A DNA stretch of 34,309 bases from Woeseiaceae bacterium (lineage in GTDB: Bacteria > Pseudomonadota > Gammaproteobacteria > Steroidobacterales > Woeseiaceae): positions 23,363 to 57,671 of the forward strand of contig WVYQ01000032.1 of NCBI GenBank assembly GCA_011772865.1, in the 5' to 3' direction. Positions within the stretch are counted from its first letter, which is position 1; every line of letters starts with the position of its first letter. This document shows positions 9,394 to 17,232 of this stretch, in pieces. Made by a program: the position numbers and the translations under genes. The notes under the pieces are model-generated. The model had not been told where the DNA came from. It saw only the letters and a list, made by a program, of their open reading frames with translations, and did no database searches.

Positions 9394-10023
9394 CTACGAC
9401 GCATCATCGAAGAAATCGACAACGCCCGTTTCGAGCGAGTATTCGGCGCCTGCGATAACGAGGCCGTCATCGCGCTCCAGCTGCTCGATCAGACTCGACG
9501 CACGCCTCAGCCGCTCCGCGGATGCGTGCACGTTGGCGCGCACGGCCTGGTCCAGAACAGTGTTCGCATCCAGGTCCCGCTCCAGCAGCGACTCGACGGA
9601 GGGCCGTATAAACTCGACGATCGACGGCACGTTGGGTGAGCGGTCCTCGCTGGGCATTTGCAATTGTTCGAGCGTCGCCTGAATGGCGCCACATTGCGAA
9701 TGGCCCAGCACGACAACAAGGCGCGTTCCGAACTTGGAAGCGGCGAACTCGACGCTGCCTATCTGCGAAGGCTGCACAATGTTGCCGGCTACGCGAATGA
9801 CGAACAGATCACCCAGGCCCTGATCGAATACGATCTCGGCCGGGACACGCGAGTCCGAACAACCGAGGATAATGGCGAATGGTTCCTGTCCGTCCGTGAG
9901 TTCCCGGCGTCGCCCTTCGACGCCCATCCTGTGCAGCGTCGCGTCGGCAACGAAGCGTTGGTTGCCCTCACGCAAGCGTTGTAGTGCTTCTTTAGCGCTT
10001 ACCAAGAATCTTTCGCCCGCCAC
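9394..10023 (-). CDS. beta-class carbonic anhydrase
   Basis: This 209-aa zinc enzyme interconverts CO2 and bicarbonate. All beta-class residues are present: Cys55-x-Asp57-x-Arg59 in LGCSDSRVPAE, and His108 and Cys111 in GHSQCGA, with the support motif VIRVAGNI. Length matches bacterial beta-CAs. The start is the least certain point. The chosen GTG at 10023 overlaps the preceding methyltransferase by 25 nt and has no clear Shine-Dalgarno; a TTG six codons later is an alternative, and conserved sequence begins around residue 12 (EALQRLREGNQRF). Confidence 0.93.
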   Translation of the reverse strand: MAGERFLVSAKEALQRLREGNQRFVADATLHRMGVEGRRRELTDGQEPFAIILGCSDSRVPAEIVFDQGLGDLFVIRVAGNIVQPSQIGSVEFAASKFGTRLVVVLGHSQCGAIQATLEQLQMPSEDRSPNVPSIVEFIRPSVESLLERDLDANTVLDQAVRANVHASAERLRRASSLIEQLERDDGLVIAGAEYSLETGVVDFFDDAS

Positions 10024-10625
10024 AAGGTGTAAAGGAATTGCTGCAGCGCACCGGTCGGCGTCTTGTGGTCTTCGAGTTCATACGTCAACAACTCGAAGCC
10101 GGACTCGAGCATGAACGTGAGCTCCTCGACAGAATAACTCTGGACCGGCAGGTTGCTGCAACGATCGGGGCCCTGGGGTCCGTATGTACAGAGTGCAAAG
10201 AATCCTTTTGGAACGAGTGCTGTTCGCATGATGTCGAGATACTTTTCAATGGCTGCCGCATTGACCTGGAAATGAAAAGTGGCGCGATCATGCCACACGT
10301 AATAGCGTCTCAGCGGCTCGAACTCGAGAATGTCGGACTCGATCCAGTGCACCTCGGATGCCCGATCACCGATGCGCTTGTGAGATTCGTCGAGCGCAGC
10401 ACTCGAGATATCGAGCACCGTGATATCGCTGTAATCAGAGTTCAGCAGCAGATCGACCAGTGTCGATGTGCCGCCGCCGATATCGATAATTGGTGCTTCC
10501 AGCGGCACCTTGGTCTCTCGTATCATCGACATGGATTTTGCCGGAACAGGCTGATACCAGGAGACTTCAGTCGGTCCCTTGGTCGTGTAGACATGCTCCC
10601 AATGGTCTTTTCCGGACACGCTCAT
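9999..10625 (-). CDS. class I SAM-dependent methyltransferase
   Basis: This 208-aa methyltransferase has the Rossmann motif I PIIDIGGGTSTLVDLLL, motif II acidic end TVLDISSAALDESHKRI, and a motif IV region WIESDILEFEPLRRYYVWHDRATFHF. The N-terminal DHWEHVYTTKGPTEVSWYQP is characteristic of a widespread group of small uncharacterised methyltransferases. Substrate is unknown. ACGGAGG lies 7 nt upstream of the ATG at 10625, overlapping the trpS stop region. Its 3' end overlaps the carbonic anhydrase gene. Confidence 0.88.
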   Translation of the reverse strand: MSVSGKDHWEHVYTTKGPTEVSWYQPVPAKSMSMIRETKVPLEAPIIDIGGGTSTLVDLLLNSDYSDITVLDISSAALDESHKRIGDRASEVHWIESDILEFEPLRRYYVWHDRATFHFQVNAAAIEKYLDIMRTALVPKGFFALCTYGPQGPDRCSNLPVQSYSVEELTFMLESGFELLTYELEDHKTPTGALQQFLYTLWRAKDSW

Positions 10626-10638
10626 ACCGATGCCTCCG

Positions 10639-11655
10639 TCACTGATCGCCGAGCTTGCGGATGCCTATCGCTTCGCGAATCTCCGCCAGGTAGGGCACGG
10701 AAATCTCCCGCGCCTTCTCCGCCCCTTTCCTGAGTTCCGCCTCGACGGCGCCAGGATCTGCGATCAGGCGCTGGTACTCGTCCCGGGCGGGCCTGATCTG
10801 GTCATTGATGTACTCGAACAGAATCTGCTTCATCTCGCCCCAGGCAATGCCGTCAGCATAGCGCCCCTCGATCTCGGCTGTCTCCGAGGACGTGGCGAAT
10901 GCCTTGTAGATGTCGAACAGTGTGCTGTCCCGCGGGTCCTTTGGCTCGCCCGGCTCGAGGCTGTTCGTCTTGATCTTCATGATCAACTTGCGCAAACGCT
11001 TTTCGTCGGTAAACAGCGGAATCGTGTTGTTGTAGCTCTTCGACATCTTGCGGCCGTCAAGCCCCTTGAGAACGGCGGTGTCCTCACCGATCACGGCCTC
11101 CGGCAGGACAAACACCTCACCGTAATGGTGGTTGAAGCGCTGTGCTATGTCCCGCGCCATTTCGACATGCTGCTTCTGGTCCTGGCCAACCGGGACTTTT
11201 GTCGACTTGAACATCAGGATGTCGGCCGCCATCAGTATCGGATAGCTATAGAGGGCCATTGTGATGCCCTTGTCGGGATCCTTGTTACCGCTGTCGGCGT
11301 TTGCCTGCACCGACGCTTTATAAGAGTGCGCCCTGTTCATGAGGCCCTTGGCCGTCACGCCGTGCAGGATCCAGGTGAGCTCCGGAATCTCCGGAATATC
11401 GGACTGTCGGTAAAAATAAGCATGCTCGGTGTCGAGACCGAGCGCGAGCCAGGATGCTGCTATCTCGAGCGTTGAGCGGCCGATCTTGTCGGAATCTTCA
11501 TTCTTGGCGAGCGAATGATAATCGGCAAGAAAGTAGAAATGCTGGGTACTGAGGTCCTTGCTGGCTTCGATACCGGGTCGGATCGCCCCGACATAGTTGC
11601 CGATGTGAGGCGTTCCCGTCGTCGTGATCCCGGTGAGATAGATGTCCTGGCCCAT
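10639..11655 (-). CDS. trpS: tryptophan-tRNA ligase
   Basis: This 338-aa class Ic aminoacyl-tRNA synthetase charges tRNA-Trp. The class I signatures are the HIGH-type TGTPHIGNY near residue 15 and KMSKS at residues 203-207 (GRKMSKSYNN). Other TrpS marks are VPVGQDQKQHVEMARDIA and the substrate-pocket region YPILMAADIL. The ATG at 11655 is chosen because family homology begins MGQDIYLTG; a TTG two codons upstream is the only alternative. It follows ggt by 6 nt and is therefore likely co-transcribed with it, an unusual partner for trpS. Confidence 0.97.
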   Translation of the reverse strand: MGQDIYLTGITTTGTPHIGNYVGAIRPGIEASKDLSTQHFYFLADYHSLAKNEDSDKIGRSTLEIAASWLALGLDTEHAYFYRQSDIPEIPELTWILHGVTAKGLMNRAHSYKASVQANADSGNKDPDKGITMALYSYPILMAADILMFKSTKVPVGQDQKQHVEMARDIAQRFNHHYGEVFVLPEAVIGEDTAVLKGLDGRKMSKSYNNTIPLFTDEKRLRKLIMKIKTNSLEPGEPKDPRDSTLFDIYKAFATSSETAEIEGRYADGIAWGEMKQILFEYINDQIRPARDEYQRLIADPGAVEAELRKGAEKAREISVPYLAEIREAIGIRKLGDQ

Positions 11656-11661
11656 ACTCAA

Positions 11662-13377
11662 TCAATAACCTGCTGCGTGACCGTCTTTGCGCACTTCGGA
11701 GGCGCCATAGTACACGCCTTCCTGCTCGTCCCACATAATCGCCTGGTAGCCGCCGAATTCGTGATTGCTGGGTCCGAGCCTGTGGCCCATCTTGGCGAGC
11801 TTCCTGCGGGCTTCCTCGCCGAAACCGCTTTCGAGATGGATCACGCCACCGTCAGTCATCGTCTCACCGGTCGGCTCAGAGGATCCCTTGTGGTAGATGC
11901 GGCCGGCATCGCCCGCCTCCTGCAAGTTCATGCCGAAATCGATCATGTTGATGACGATTTGCGCATGTCCCTGCGGTTGCATCGCTCCGCCCATGAGCCC
12001 GAAGCTGATCAGCGGTTTGCCGTCCTTCATCACGAAGGCCGGGATAATCGTATGGAACGGGCGCTTGCCGGGCGCGAGCACATTGGCGTGACCCGGTAGC
12101 AGCGAGAACAGGTCCGCGCGATTCTGCAGCACGAAACCGAGGTCACCCGGGGTCATCCCAGAACCCATGCCGTTGTAGTTACTCTGAATCAGCGAAATCA
12201 TGTTGCCCGTACTATCGGCGACGGTCATGTAAATCGTGTCGCCCTGTTCCAGTTTGATATCTCCGGCTGGCACTTTCTTCGCGGCACGGTCGGGCGAGAT
12301 CAGCTTGCGCCGCTCGGCTGCATATTCTTTCGATATCAGGGTTGTCACGGGTACGTCCGCGAAATCCATGTCAGCGTAATACCTTGCGCGGTCCTCGAAC
12401 GCGAGTTTCTTTGCCTCGACGAATGTGTGCACATACTCAGGACTACCAAAACCCATCGCGGCGATATCGAATCCTTCGAGAAGGTTGAGAATCTGCAGCG
12501 CTGCGATGCCCTGCCCGTTGGGCGGCAGTTCGTAAACCTCCCAGCCGCGATAGTCGGTCGATACCGGCGTCACCCACTCCGACGTGTGGCTCGCCAGATC
12601 ATCGTACCGCAGCAGACCGCACTGCTCGGTCATGTACGCATCGATGCGACGTGCAATGTCTCCTTTATAGAAAGCATCGCGACCGCCCTCGGCAATCGCC
12701 TGCAGCGTGTCGGCGAGCCGCGGATTCCGGAAAACCTCGCCCTTTTTCGGCACGCGTCCGCGCGGCATGAATGTTTCGGCAAATCCCGGGTAATGTCCGA
12801 TCCGTTTCTGGTTGACGACGAACAGCCGGGCGATTTCCTCGGTGACCGGAAATCCCTCGCGGGCATAGCGAATTGCGGGCGCCAGCAGATCGGCGATCGG
12901 CATGCTGCCGAAGCGCCCGTGCAGCTCGAACCAGCCGTCAACCGCGCCCGGGACGCTGACAGGCAGGGGGCCATACTTGGGAATGTCGTCCAGGCCTTTT
13001 TCACGGAAGTACTCGAGCGTCATCAGCGCCGGCGCACGACCCGATGCGTTGAGGCCGACGAGTTCCCGGTTTTCCGCATCCCAGACAATCGCGAACAGGT
13101 CACCGCCAATGCCGTTGCCCGTGGGCTCCATCAGGCCGAGTGCGGCATTTGCGGCGATTGCCGCATCGACCGCATTGCCACCCGCCTTGAGCACATCGAG
13201 TGCGATCTGGGTCGTCAAAGGATGGCTCGTCGCTGCCATCCCGTTGCGGGCAATCACCTCAGAACGGGAGGCGAACGGCAACCCTGAATTACGGTCGTAC
13301 CCCGGCAGGGAATCCGCCACTGCACCGCCTCCGATCATCGTCATTGCCAGGCCTGCAAGAACAGCGCCAAGTCTCAT
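11662..13377 (-). CDS. gamma-glutamyltransferase-family Ntn hydrolase, periplasmic
   Basis: This 571-aa precursor is of the GGT family, which cleaves itself and transfers or hydrolyses gamma-glutamyl groups. A signal peptide is visible: MRLGAVLAGLAM, hydrophobic to AVA at residues 19-21, then mature Asp22. The heavy subunit has GGNAVDAAIAANAALG and PTGNGIGGD. The self-processing Thr is residue 381 in GDTIYMTVADSTGN, followed by NGMGSGMTPGDLGFVLQNR. The second half keeps MQPQGHAQIVINMIDFGMN, typical of the YwrD-like GGT branch rather than E. coli Ggt. The usual TTH at the cleavage site reads TIY here. The ATG at 13377 has AGGG upstream; an open frame 27 codons longer lacks signal-peptide character. 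Confidence 0.9.
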   Translation of the reverse strand: MRLGAVLAGLAMTMIGGGAVADSLPGYDRNSGLPFASRSEVIARNGMAATSHPLTTQIALDVLKAGGNAVDAAIAANAALGLMEPTGNGIGGDLFAIVWDAENRELVGLNASGRAPALMTLEYFREKGLDDIPKYGPLPVSVPGAVDGWFELHGRFGSMPIADLLAPAIRYAREGFPVTEEIARLFVVNQKRIGHYPGFAETFMPRGRVPKKGEVFRNPRLADTLQAIAEGGRDAFYKGDIARRIDAYMTEQCGLLRYDDLASHTSEWVTPVSTDYRGWEVYELPPNGQGIAALQILNLLEGFDIAAMGFGSPEYVHTFVEAKKLAFEDRARYYADMDFADVPVTTLISKEYAAERRKLISPDRAAKKVPAGDIKLEQGDTIYMTVADSTGNMISLIQSNYNGMGSGMTPGDLGFVLQNRADLFSLLPGHANVLAPGKRPFHTIIPAFVMKDGKPLISFGLMGGAMQPQGHAQIVINMIDFGMNLQEAGDAGRIYHKGSSEPTGETMTDGGVIHLESGFGEEARRKLAKMGHRLGPSNHEFGGYQAIMWDEQEGVYYGASEVRKDGHAAGY

Positions 13378-13447
13378 CAACGCACCCTGATTTCCGGGCA
13401 AGGGCGCCCATAATGCCCGGATTATCAACAGATTAAAACACGGTATC
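13378..13447. promoter_or_regulatory. divergent ggt/pepQ intergenic region with nested palindrome
   Basis: A 70-nt gap separates two divergent genes. It holds an inverted repeat at 13394-13420 with 7-bp arms (CCGGGCA / TGCCCGG). Nested inside is the perfect palindrome GGGCGCCC (13402-13409). It could be an operator shared by both genes or a hairpin in the ggt mRNA leader. AT-rich DNA at 13421-13440 probably carries promoter elements, but no consensus hexamer pair stands out on either strand. Confidence 0.5.
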
Positions 13448-14806
13448 ATGCAGGCCATGAGCGACGACTATTCCGACCGCAACCCCGAGCTCGGCCGGCT
13501 GTATCCGGACCATATCAAGACACTGTGCGAGCGCCACGATCACGCACTCGAAAACTCGGGCGCCGCTCACGCGGTCATTTTCTCGGGTTGCCCGAAAACC
13601 GTATTTCTCGACGACCAGCAGTACCCGTTCAAACCGAACGCGCATTTCCTGAGCTGGGTGCCTTTGGTCAATCTGCCCTTGTCCTGCATTGTCCACACGC
13701 CTGGCGAGACACCGCAGCTGATTTATTATCTGCCGCACGATTACTGGCACAGCGTTCCCGGCCAACCCGGTGGATACTGGACCGGTCTGTTCGATATCAA
13801 GGTTGTGCATTCCCCCGACGATGTTGCTGCAAATCTGCCCGAGGACCGCGAGAAGTGCATCCTTATCGGTGAGATCGACGACGAGTCGCATGCCTTTGGC
13901 ATCGAACGTGTCAATCCCACCTCGGCGATCAATATTCTCCACTATGCGCGCGGCGTGAAGACGCAATACGAGATTGCTTGCCTGCGCCTCGCCTCGCGGC
14001 GCGGTGCGCGCGGCCATAATGCAGCCGAAGCTGCGTTTCGCGAAGGGCGTTCAGAATTCGACATTCACCGCGCCTATTGCAAAGCGGTCAGTCATGCCGA
14101 CAACGAATTGCCATACAGCAACATCGTCGCCCTGAACTCGCACGGTGCCGTGCTGCATTACACGAATCTGGAGCGCGAACCGCCCGATACGCTGCGGTCG
14201 TTCCTGATTGATGCGGGTGCGCAAGTTCATGGCTACGCGAGCGACATTACGCGGAGCTACTCCTGGAGCGACTCGCGATTCTCGGAACTGATCGAGCGTA
14301 TGCATTCCGCTCAGGGCGATATCGTGTCGCGAATACGCGCTGGCGTGAATTACAGCGAGCTGCACATCGAGACGCACCGCATTCTGGCCGCCGTTCTCGT
14401 AGATGCGGGGATCGTCTCCGGCGACCCGGATACGCTGCTCTCCACCGGCGTGACGTCGGCGTTTTTTCCGCACGGCCTCGGACACTTACTCGGCATCCAG
14501 GTACACGATGTCGGCGGCTTCATGGAGAACGAAGCCGGCACGATAATTGATCCGCCTAGCGGCCATCCATTCCTGCGCCTGACGCGTGATCTCGAGGAGA
14601 ACATGGTGCTGACGGTCGAACCGGGGATCTATGCGATCGACATGCTGCTGGACAATCTCCGCGGCACGGCGGCTGAAAACCACGTCAACTGGCAAGGCGT
14701 CGAATGGCTTCGCCCATTCGGTGGTATCCGGATCGAAGACAACGTGCGCGTTACCGCAGACGGCTGCGAAAATCTGACGCGCGATGCGTTTACTGCTGTC
14801 GCTTAG
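13448..14806 (+). CDS. pepQ: Xaa-Pro dipeptidase (M24B family)
   Basis: This cytoplasmic metalloprotease (452 aa) is of the prolidase type and hydrolyses X-Pro dipeptides. The five dinuclear-metal ligands are all visible: Asp255 (FLIDAGAQVHGYASD), Asp266 (SDITRSY), His346 (FPHGLGHLLGIQVHD), Glu391 (LTVEPGIY) and Glu430 (FGGIRIEDNV). Their spacing agrees with E. coli PepQ (443 aa). The N-terminal LYPDHIKTLCERHDHAL is also PepQ-like. The start may be the ATG at 13448 or the one at 13457; neither has a strong Shine-Dalgarno. Its 3' end overlaps the convergent SDR gene by 17 nt. Confidence 0.93.
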   Translation: MQAMSDDYSDRNPELGRLYPDHIKTLCERHDHALENSGAAHAVIFSGCPKTVFLDDQQYPFKPNAHFLSWVPLVNLPLSCIVHTPGETPQLIYYLPHDYWHSVPGQPGGYWTGLFDIKVVHSPDDVAANLPEDREKCILIGEIDDESHAFGIERVNPTSAINILHYARGVKTQYEIACLRLASRRGARGHNAAEAAFREGRSEFDIHRAYCKAVSHADNELPYSNIVALNSHGAVLHYTNLEREPPDTLRSFLIDAGAQVHGYASDITRSYSWSDSRFSELIERMHSAQGDIVSRIRAGVNYSELHIETHRILAAVLVDAGIVSGDPDTLLSTGVTSAFFPHGLGHLLGIQVHDVGGFMENEAGTIIDPPSGHPFLRLTRDLEENMVLTVEPGIYAIDMLLDNLRGTAAENHVNWQGVEWLRPFGGIRIEDNVRVTADGCENLTRDAFTAVA

Positions 14807-15614
14807 CTTCAGACTGCAGGCGCGCCTTGACCCGGCGACCCTTGGCCTCGAATACGGGCAGCAGGATCCGTTTCAGCCACGGGAATAGCATGAAGAAGCG
14901 GCTCAGCGCCGCCGTTACTTTGGGCATCGCAATCTCGCGCTGACGATTGCCACACAAGTCGAGAACCGCCTGTGCAACTTCCTCAGCCGTACTGATCGGC
15001 TGCGACATTGTCAGGTCGGCGACGACATCGAGATTCGACATGATGAAACCGGTATCCAACGGCCCCGGCGAGACGATAGCTACCTTGATGTCGGTATCCC
15101 GCAATTCCTCGAACAGCGCGTATGTGAACGTCCGCAATCCTGACTTGGTCGCCGAGTAGGTCACCTGGTCGGGTAGTGGCTGCCATCCCGCCAGGGAGCC
15201 GACATTGATGATCGCGCCACCGCCCGCCTCTCGGAGATAGGGCAACGCGATGCGTGTCATCATGATCGGTGCACGCAGGTTGACGTCGACCATAGCTGCA
15301 TGATCCTCGGCCGACACGGTCTCGAATCGGCCGCGTTGATGGTAACCGGCGTTGTTGACGAGAATGTCGACCCGGCCGAACTCGAATTTCGCCTTCTTGA
15401 ACACATCGCCGCAGGCACCGGTGTCGGCCACATCCATCGGAAATATCTCGACACGGGTTTTGTCGCGCAATTCCTCGGCAATCGCCTCGAGTTTGCGTTT
15501 GCCTCGGGCGACGAGCATGAGGTTGGCGCCGGCATCGGCAAACAGGCGCGCTGCGGCCGCACCACACCCTTCAGACCCGCCTGTGATAATGACGGTCTTG
15601 TCTTGGAAAATCAT
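14790..15614 (-). CDS. SDR family NAD(P)-dependent oxidoreductase
   Basis: This 274-aa classical short-chain dehydrogenase has the dinucleotide loop TGGSEGCG (residues 11-18), NNAG (87-90), catalytic Ser140 in NVGSLAG, Tyr153 and Lys157 in YSATK, and PGPLDTGF after the active site. A hydrophobic C-terminal segment (SRFFMLFPWLKRILLPVF) followed by a basic tail suggests membrane association, as in 3-ketodihydrosphingosine reductase-like SDRs. The precise substrate is not determinable. It lies 12 nt downstream of the unknown 108-aa gene, so the two probably form an operon. Confidence 0.9.
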   Translation of the reverse strand: MIFQDKTVIITGGSEGCGAAAARLFADAGANLMLVARGKRKLEAIAEELRDKTRVEIFPMDVADTGACGDVFKKAKFEFGRVDILVNNAGYHQRGRFETVSAEDHAAMVDVNLRAPIMMTRIALPYLREAGGGAIINVGSLAGWQPLPDQVTYSATKSGLRTFTYALFEELRDTDIKVAIVSPGPLDTGFIMSNLDVVADLTMSQPISTAEEVAQAVLDLCGNRQREIAMPKVTAALSRFFMLFPWLKRILLPVFEAKGRRVKARLQSEAKRQQ

Positions 15615-15626
15615 CGGGAGATTTTA

Positions 15627-15953
15627 CTAGAAGCTGAAGTAACCTTTGATTTTTTTCCACAGCGACGACTCCCAGCCGTAGACGTCGACCAAATCGGCGG
15701 CGTCGACCGCGGGAACAGGCATCGTTGTGTCAGGTTGCGGTTCGTTGGCCGCTACATCTTCAGGACGCAAATCGAGTTTCCCCTTCTTGCCGTCTTTTCC
15801 TTCGGTCAGTCCATCGACTGCAAGACTGAGGTAAGGCAGGACCTCGCCATCGACGATGTCGTCCATGAATATTTCGTCCGGGTCGAATGCTTCACTCGAC
15901 AGGATGACGCATTCATCAAATGCCTTATCTTTGCTGATCGTTCTCAACTCCAT
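15627..15953 (-). CDS. hypothetical protein, 108 aa
   Basis: I do not recognise this protein. It is acidic overall and has no signal peptide or transmembrane helix. The N-terminal half (ELRTISKDKAFDECVILS, then FDPDEIFMDDIVDGEVLP) looks ordered. A lysine-rich turn (GKDGKKGK) and a Pro/Ala/Asp-rich linker follow, and it ends in an aromatic, basic tail (WESSLWKKIKGYFSF). That architecture suggests a short folded domain with a C-terminal amphipathic anchor. It is probably transcribed with the SDR gene, and divergently from the RND efflux genes. Confidence 0.6.
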   Translation of the reverse strand: MELRTISKDKAFDECVILSSEAFDPDEIFMDDIVDGEVLPYLSLAVDGLTEGKDGKKGKLDLRPEDVAANEPQPDTTMPVPAVDAADLVDVYGWESSLWKKIKGYFSF

Positions 15954-16146
15954 GTCAGAACAGCTCTAGGTTAGACCGCTTCGACAGCCTACGCTGTGAG
16001 TCGCCTCACAAGACCCGATATTCGCCTATTTAACAATAGAAACAATTAGTTACATTGTTTCACCTGCCCAAAACCGCCGTTTTGGGACCAATCAGGCTAC
16101 ACTTGCTGGTCTTATAATTAAGAAGTGTCCTGAAACGCGTGCCGCC
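15954..16146. promoter_or_regulatory. divergent control region with three palindromes
   Basis: The 193-nt gap between the unknown 108-aa gene and the RND adaptor contains three perfect inverted repeats. They are TGTGAG/CTCACA at 15995-16010 (4-nt loop), GAAACAAT/ATTGTTTC at 16039-16061 (7-nt spacer) and CCCAAAAC/GTTTTGGG at 16067-16086 (4-nt loop). A perfect -10 hexamer TATAAT at 16113-16118 points toward the RND genes, with only a poor -35. The second repeat has the size and shape of a TetR- or MarR-type operator. No regulator gene is adjacent. Confidence 0.6.
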
Positions 16147-17223
16147 ATGAATTTCCGTGCCCTGTTGCCCGTCGTGCTCGCCTCCCTGCTGATTGCCTGT
16201 GAGGAAGATCAGTCCGCGACCGCCCGTGGCGGTTGGGGCGGCCCGGCCAAGGTCGCCACCGAGCAGGTGGCCCGACAGCATATCGTCGACGAGATCGAGG
16301 CCCTCGGCACGGCGCGAGCCAACGAATCCGTCGAAATCCAGCCGCGGATTTCGAGTCTCGTCGAGGCGTTCATGTTCTCGGAAGGTCAGGCGGTTGCTGC
16401 CGGCGACATTCTCGTGCAGCTCGAGGACAACGAGATCCGGGCGGGTCTCGCTCTTGCCGAGGCGAGCCTCTCGGAGAGCCGCAGCCTGTACAATCGCAGC
16501 AAGTCGCTTGCTGATACACAGGCGATCTCCGCATCGAATCTCGAACAACTCCTGGCGCAGGTGCATGTCGACGAGGCCTCGGTCGAAGCAGCTCGCGCAC
16601 GGCTCGCCAACACGATAATCCGCGCGCCCTTCTCCGGTCGCGTCGGATTACGCCGGGTCAGCCCTGGTAGCTTCGTCGATACCTCGACCGTGATCACGAC
16701 ACTCGACGACGTCAGCAAGATCAAACTCGACTTCTCGGTACCGGAAACGTTTCTGACCGTCTTGTCCGAAGGGATGAATATCGATGCCCATAGCCTCGTC
16801 TACCCCGATCGCGTATTCCAGGGTGTGGTCGCCAGCATCGATACGCGGCTCGACCCTGTCTCTCGCGCTGTCCAGGTGCGCGCAATCATTCCGAACGAGG
16901 ACGAACTGCTCAAACCCGGCATGTTCATGTCGGTCGATCTGAAGCGCGACCGTGGCGCAGTCATCGTCGCGCCGGAGCAAGCCATTGTCCCCGAAGGCGG
17001 CAGCCAGTACGTTTTCGTCGTTGCCAATGGCATCGCAGAAAAGCGGCGGGTTGAGCTCGGCCGCCGGATTCCGGGATTCGTCGCGGTAGAGAGCGGCCTC
17101 GAAGAAGGAGAGTCGGTCATTACCGAGGGCACACACAGGGTTCGCGATGGGTCTCAGGTCGAGGTGCCCGGCCAGGCAGCCGCCCAGCGGCCGGAACTTT
17201 CGCCCGATCCAGACCGCACCTAG
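16147..17223 (+). CDS. RND efflux periplasmic adaptor lipoprotein
   Basis: This 358-aa membrane fusion protein bridges an inner-membrane RND pump to an outer-membrane channel. A lipoprotein signal peptide is visible, with the lipobox LIAC and lipidated Cys18. The lipoyl-like module begins near residue 65 (QPRISSLVEAFMFSEGQAV). A helical hairpin covers about residues 98-153, the second lipoyl half is TIIRAPFSGRVGLRRVSPG, and the beta-barrel and membrane-proximal domains end near VAVESGLEEGESVI. The hairpin is short, as in smaller adaptors. The pump gene starts 9 nt after its stop. Confidence 0.93.
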   Translation: MNFRALLPVVLASLLIACEEDQSATARGGWGGPAKVATEQVARQHIVDEIEALGTARANESVEIQPRISSLVEAFMFSEGQAVAAGDILVQLEDNEIRAGLALAEASLSESRSLYNRSKSLADTQAISASNLEQLLAQVHVDEASVEAARARLANTIIRAPFSGRVGLRRVSPGSFVDTSTVITTLDDVSKIKLDFSVPETFLTVLSEGMNIDAHSLVYPDRVFQGVVASIDTRLDPVSRAVQVRAIIPNEDELLKPGMFMSVDLKRDRGAVIVAPEQAIVPEGGSQYVFVVANGIAEKRRVELGRRIPGFVAVESGLEEGESVITEGTHRVRDGSQVEVPGQAAAQRPELSPDPDRT

Positions 17224-17232
17224 GTTACATCG

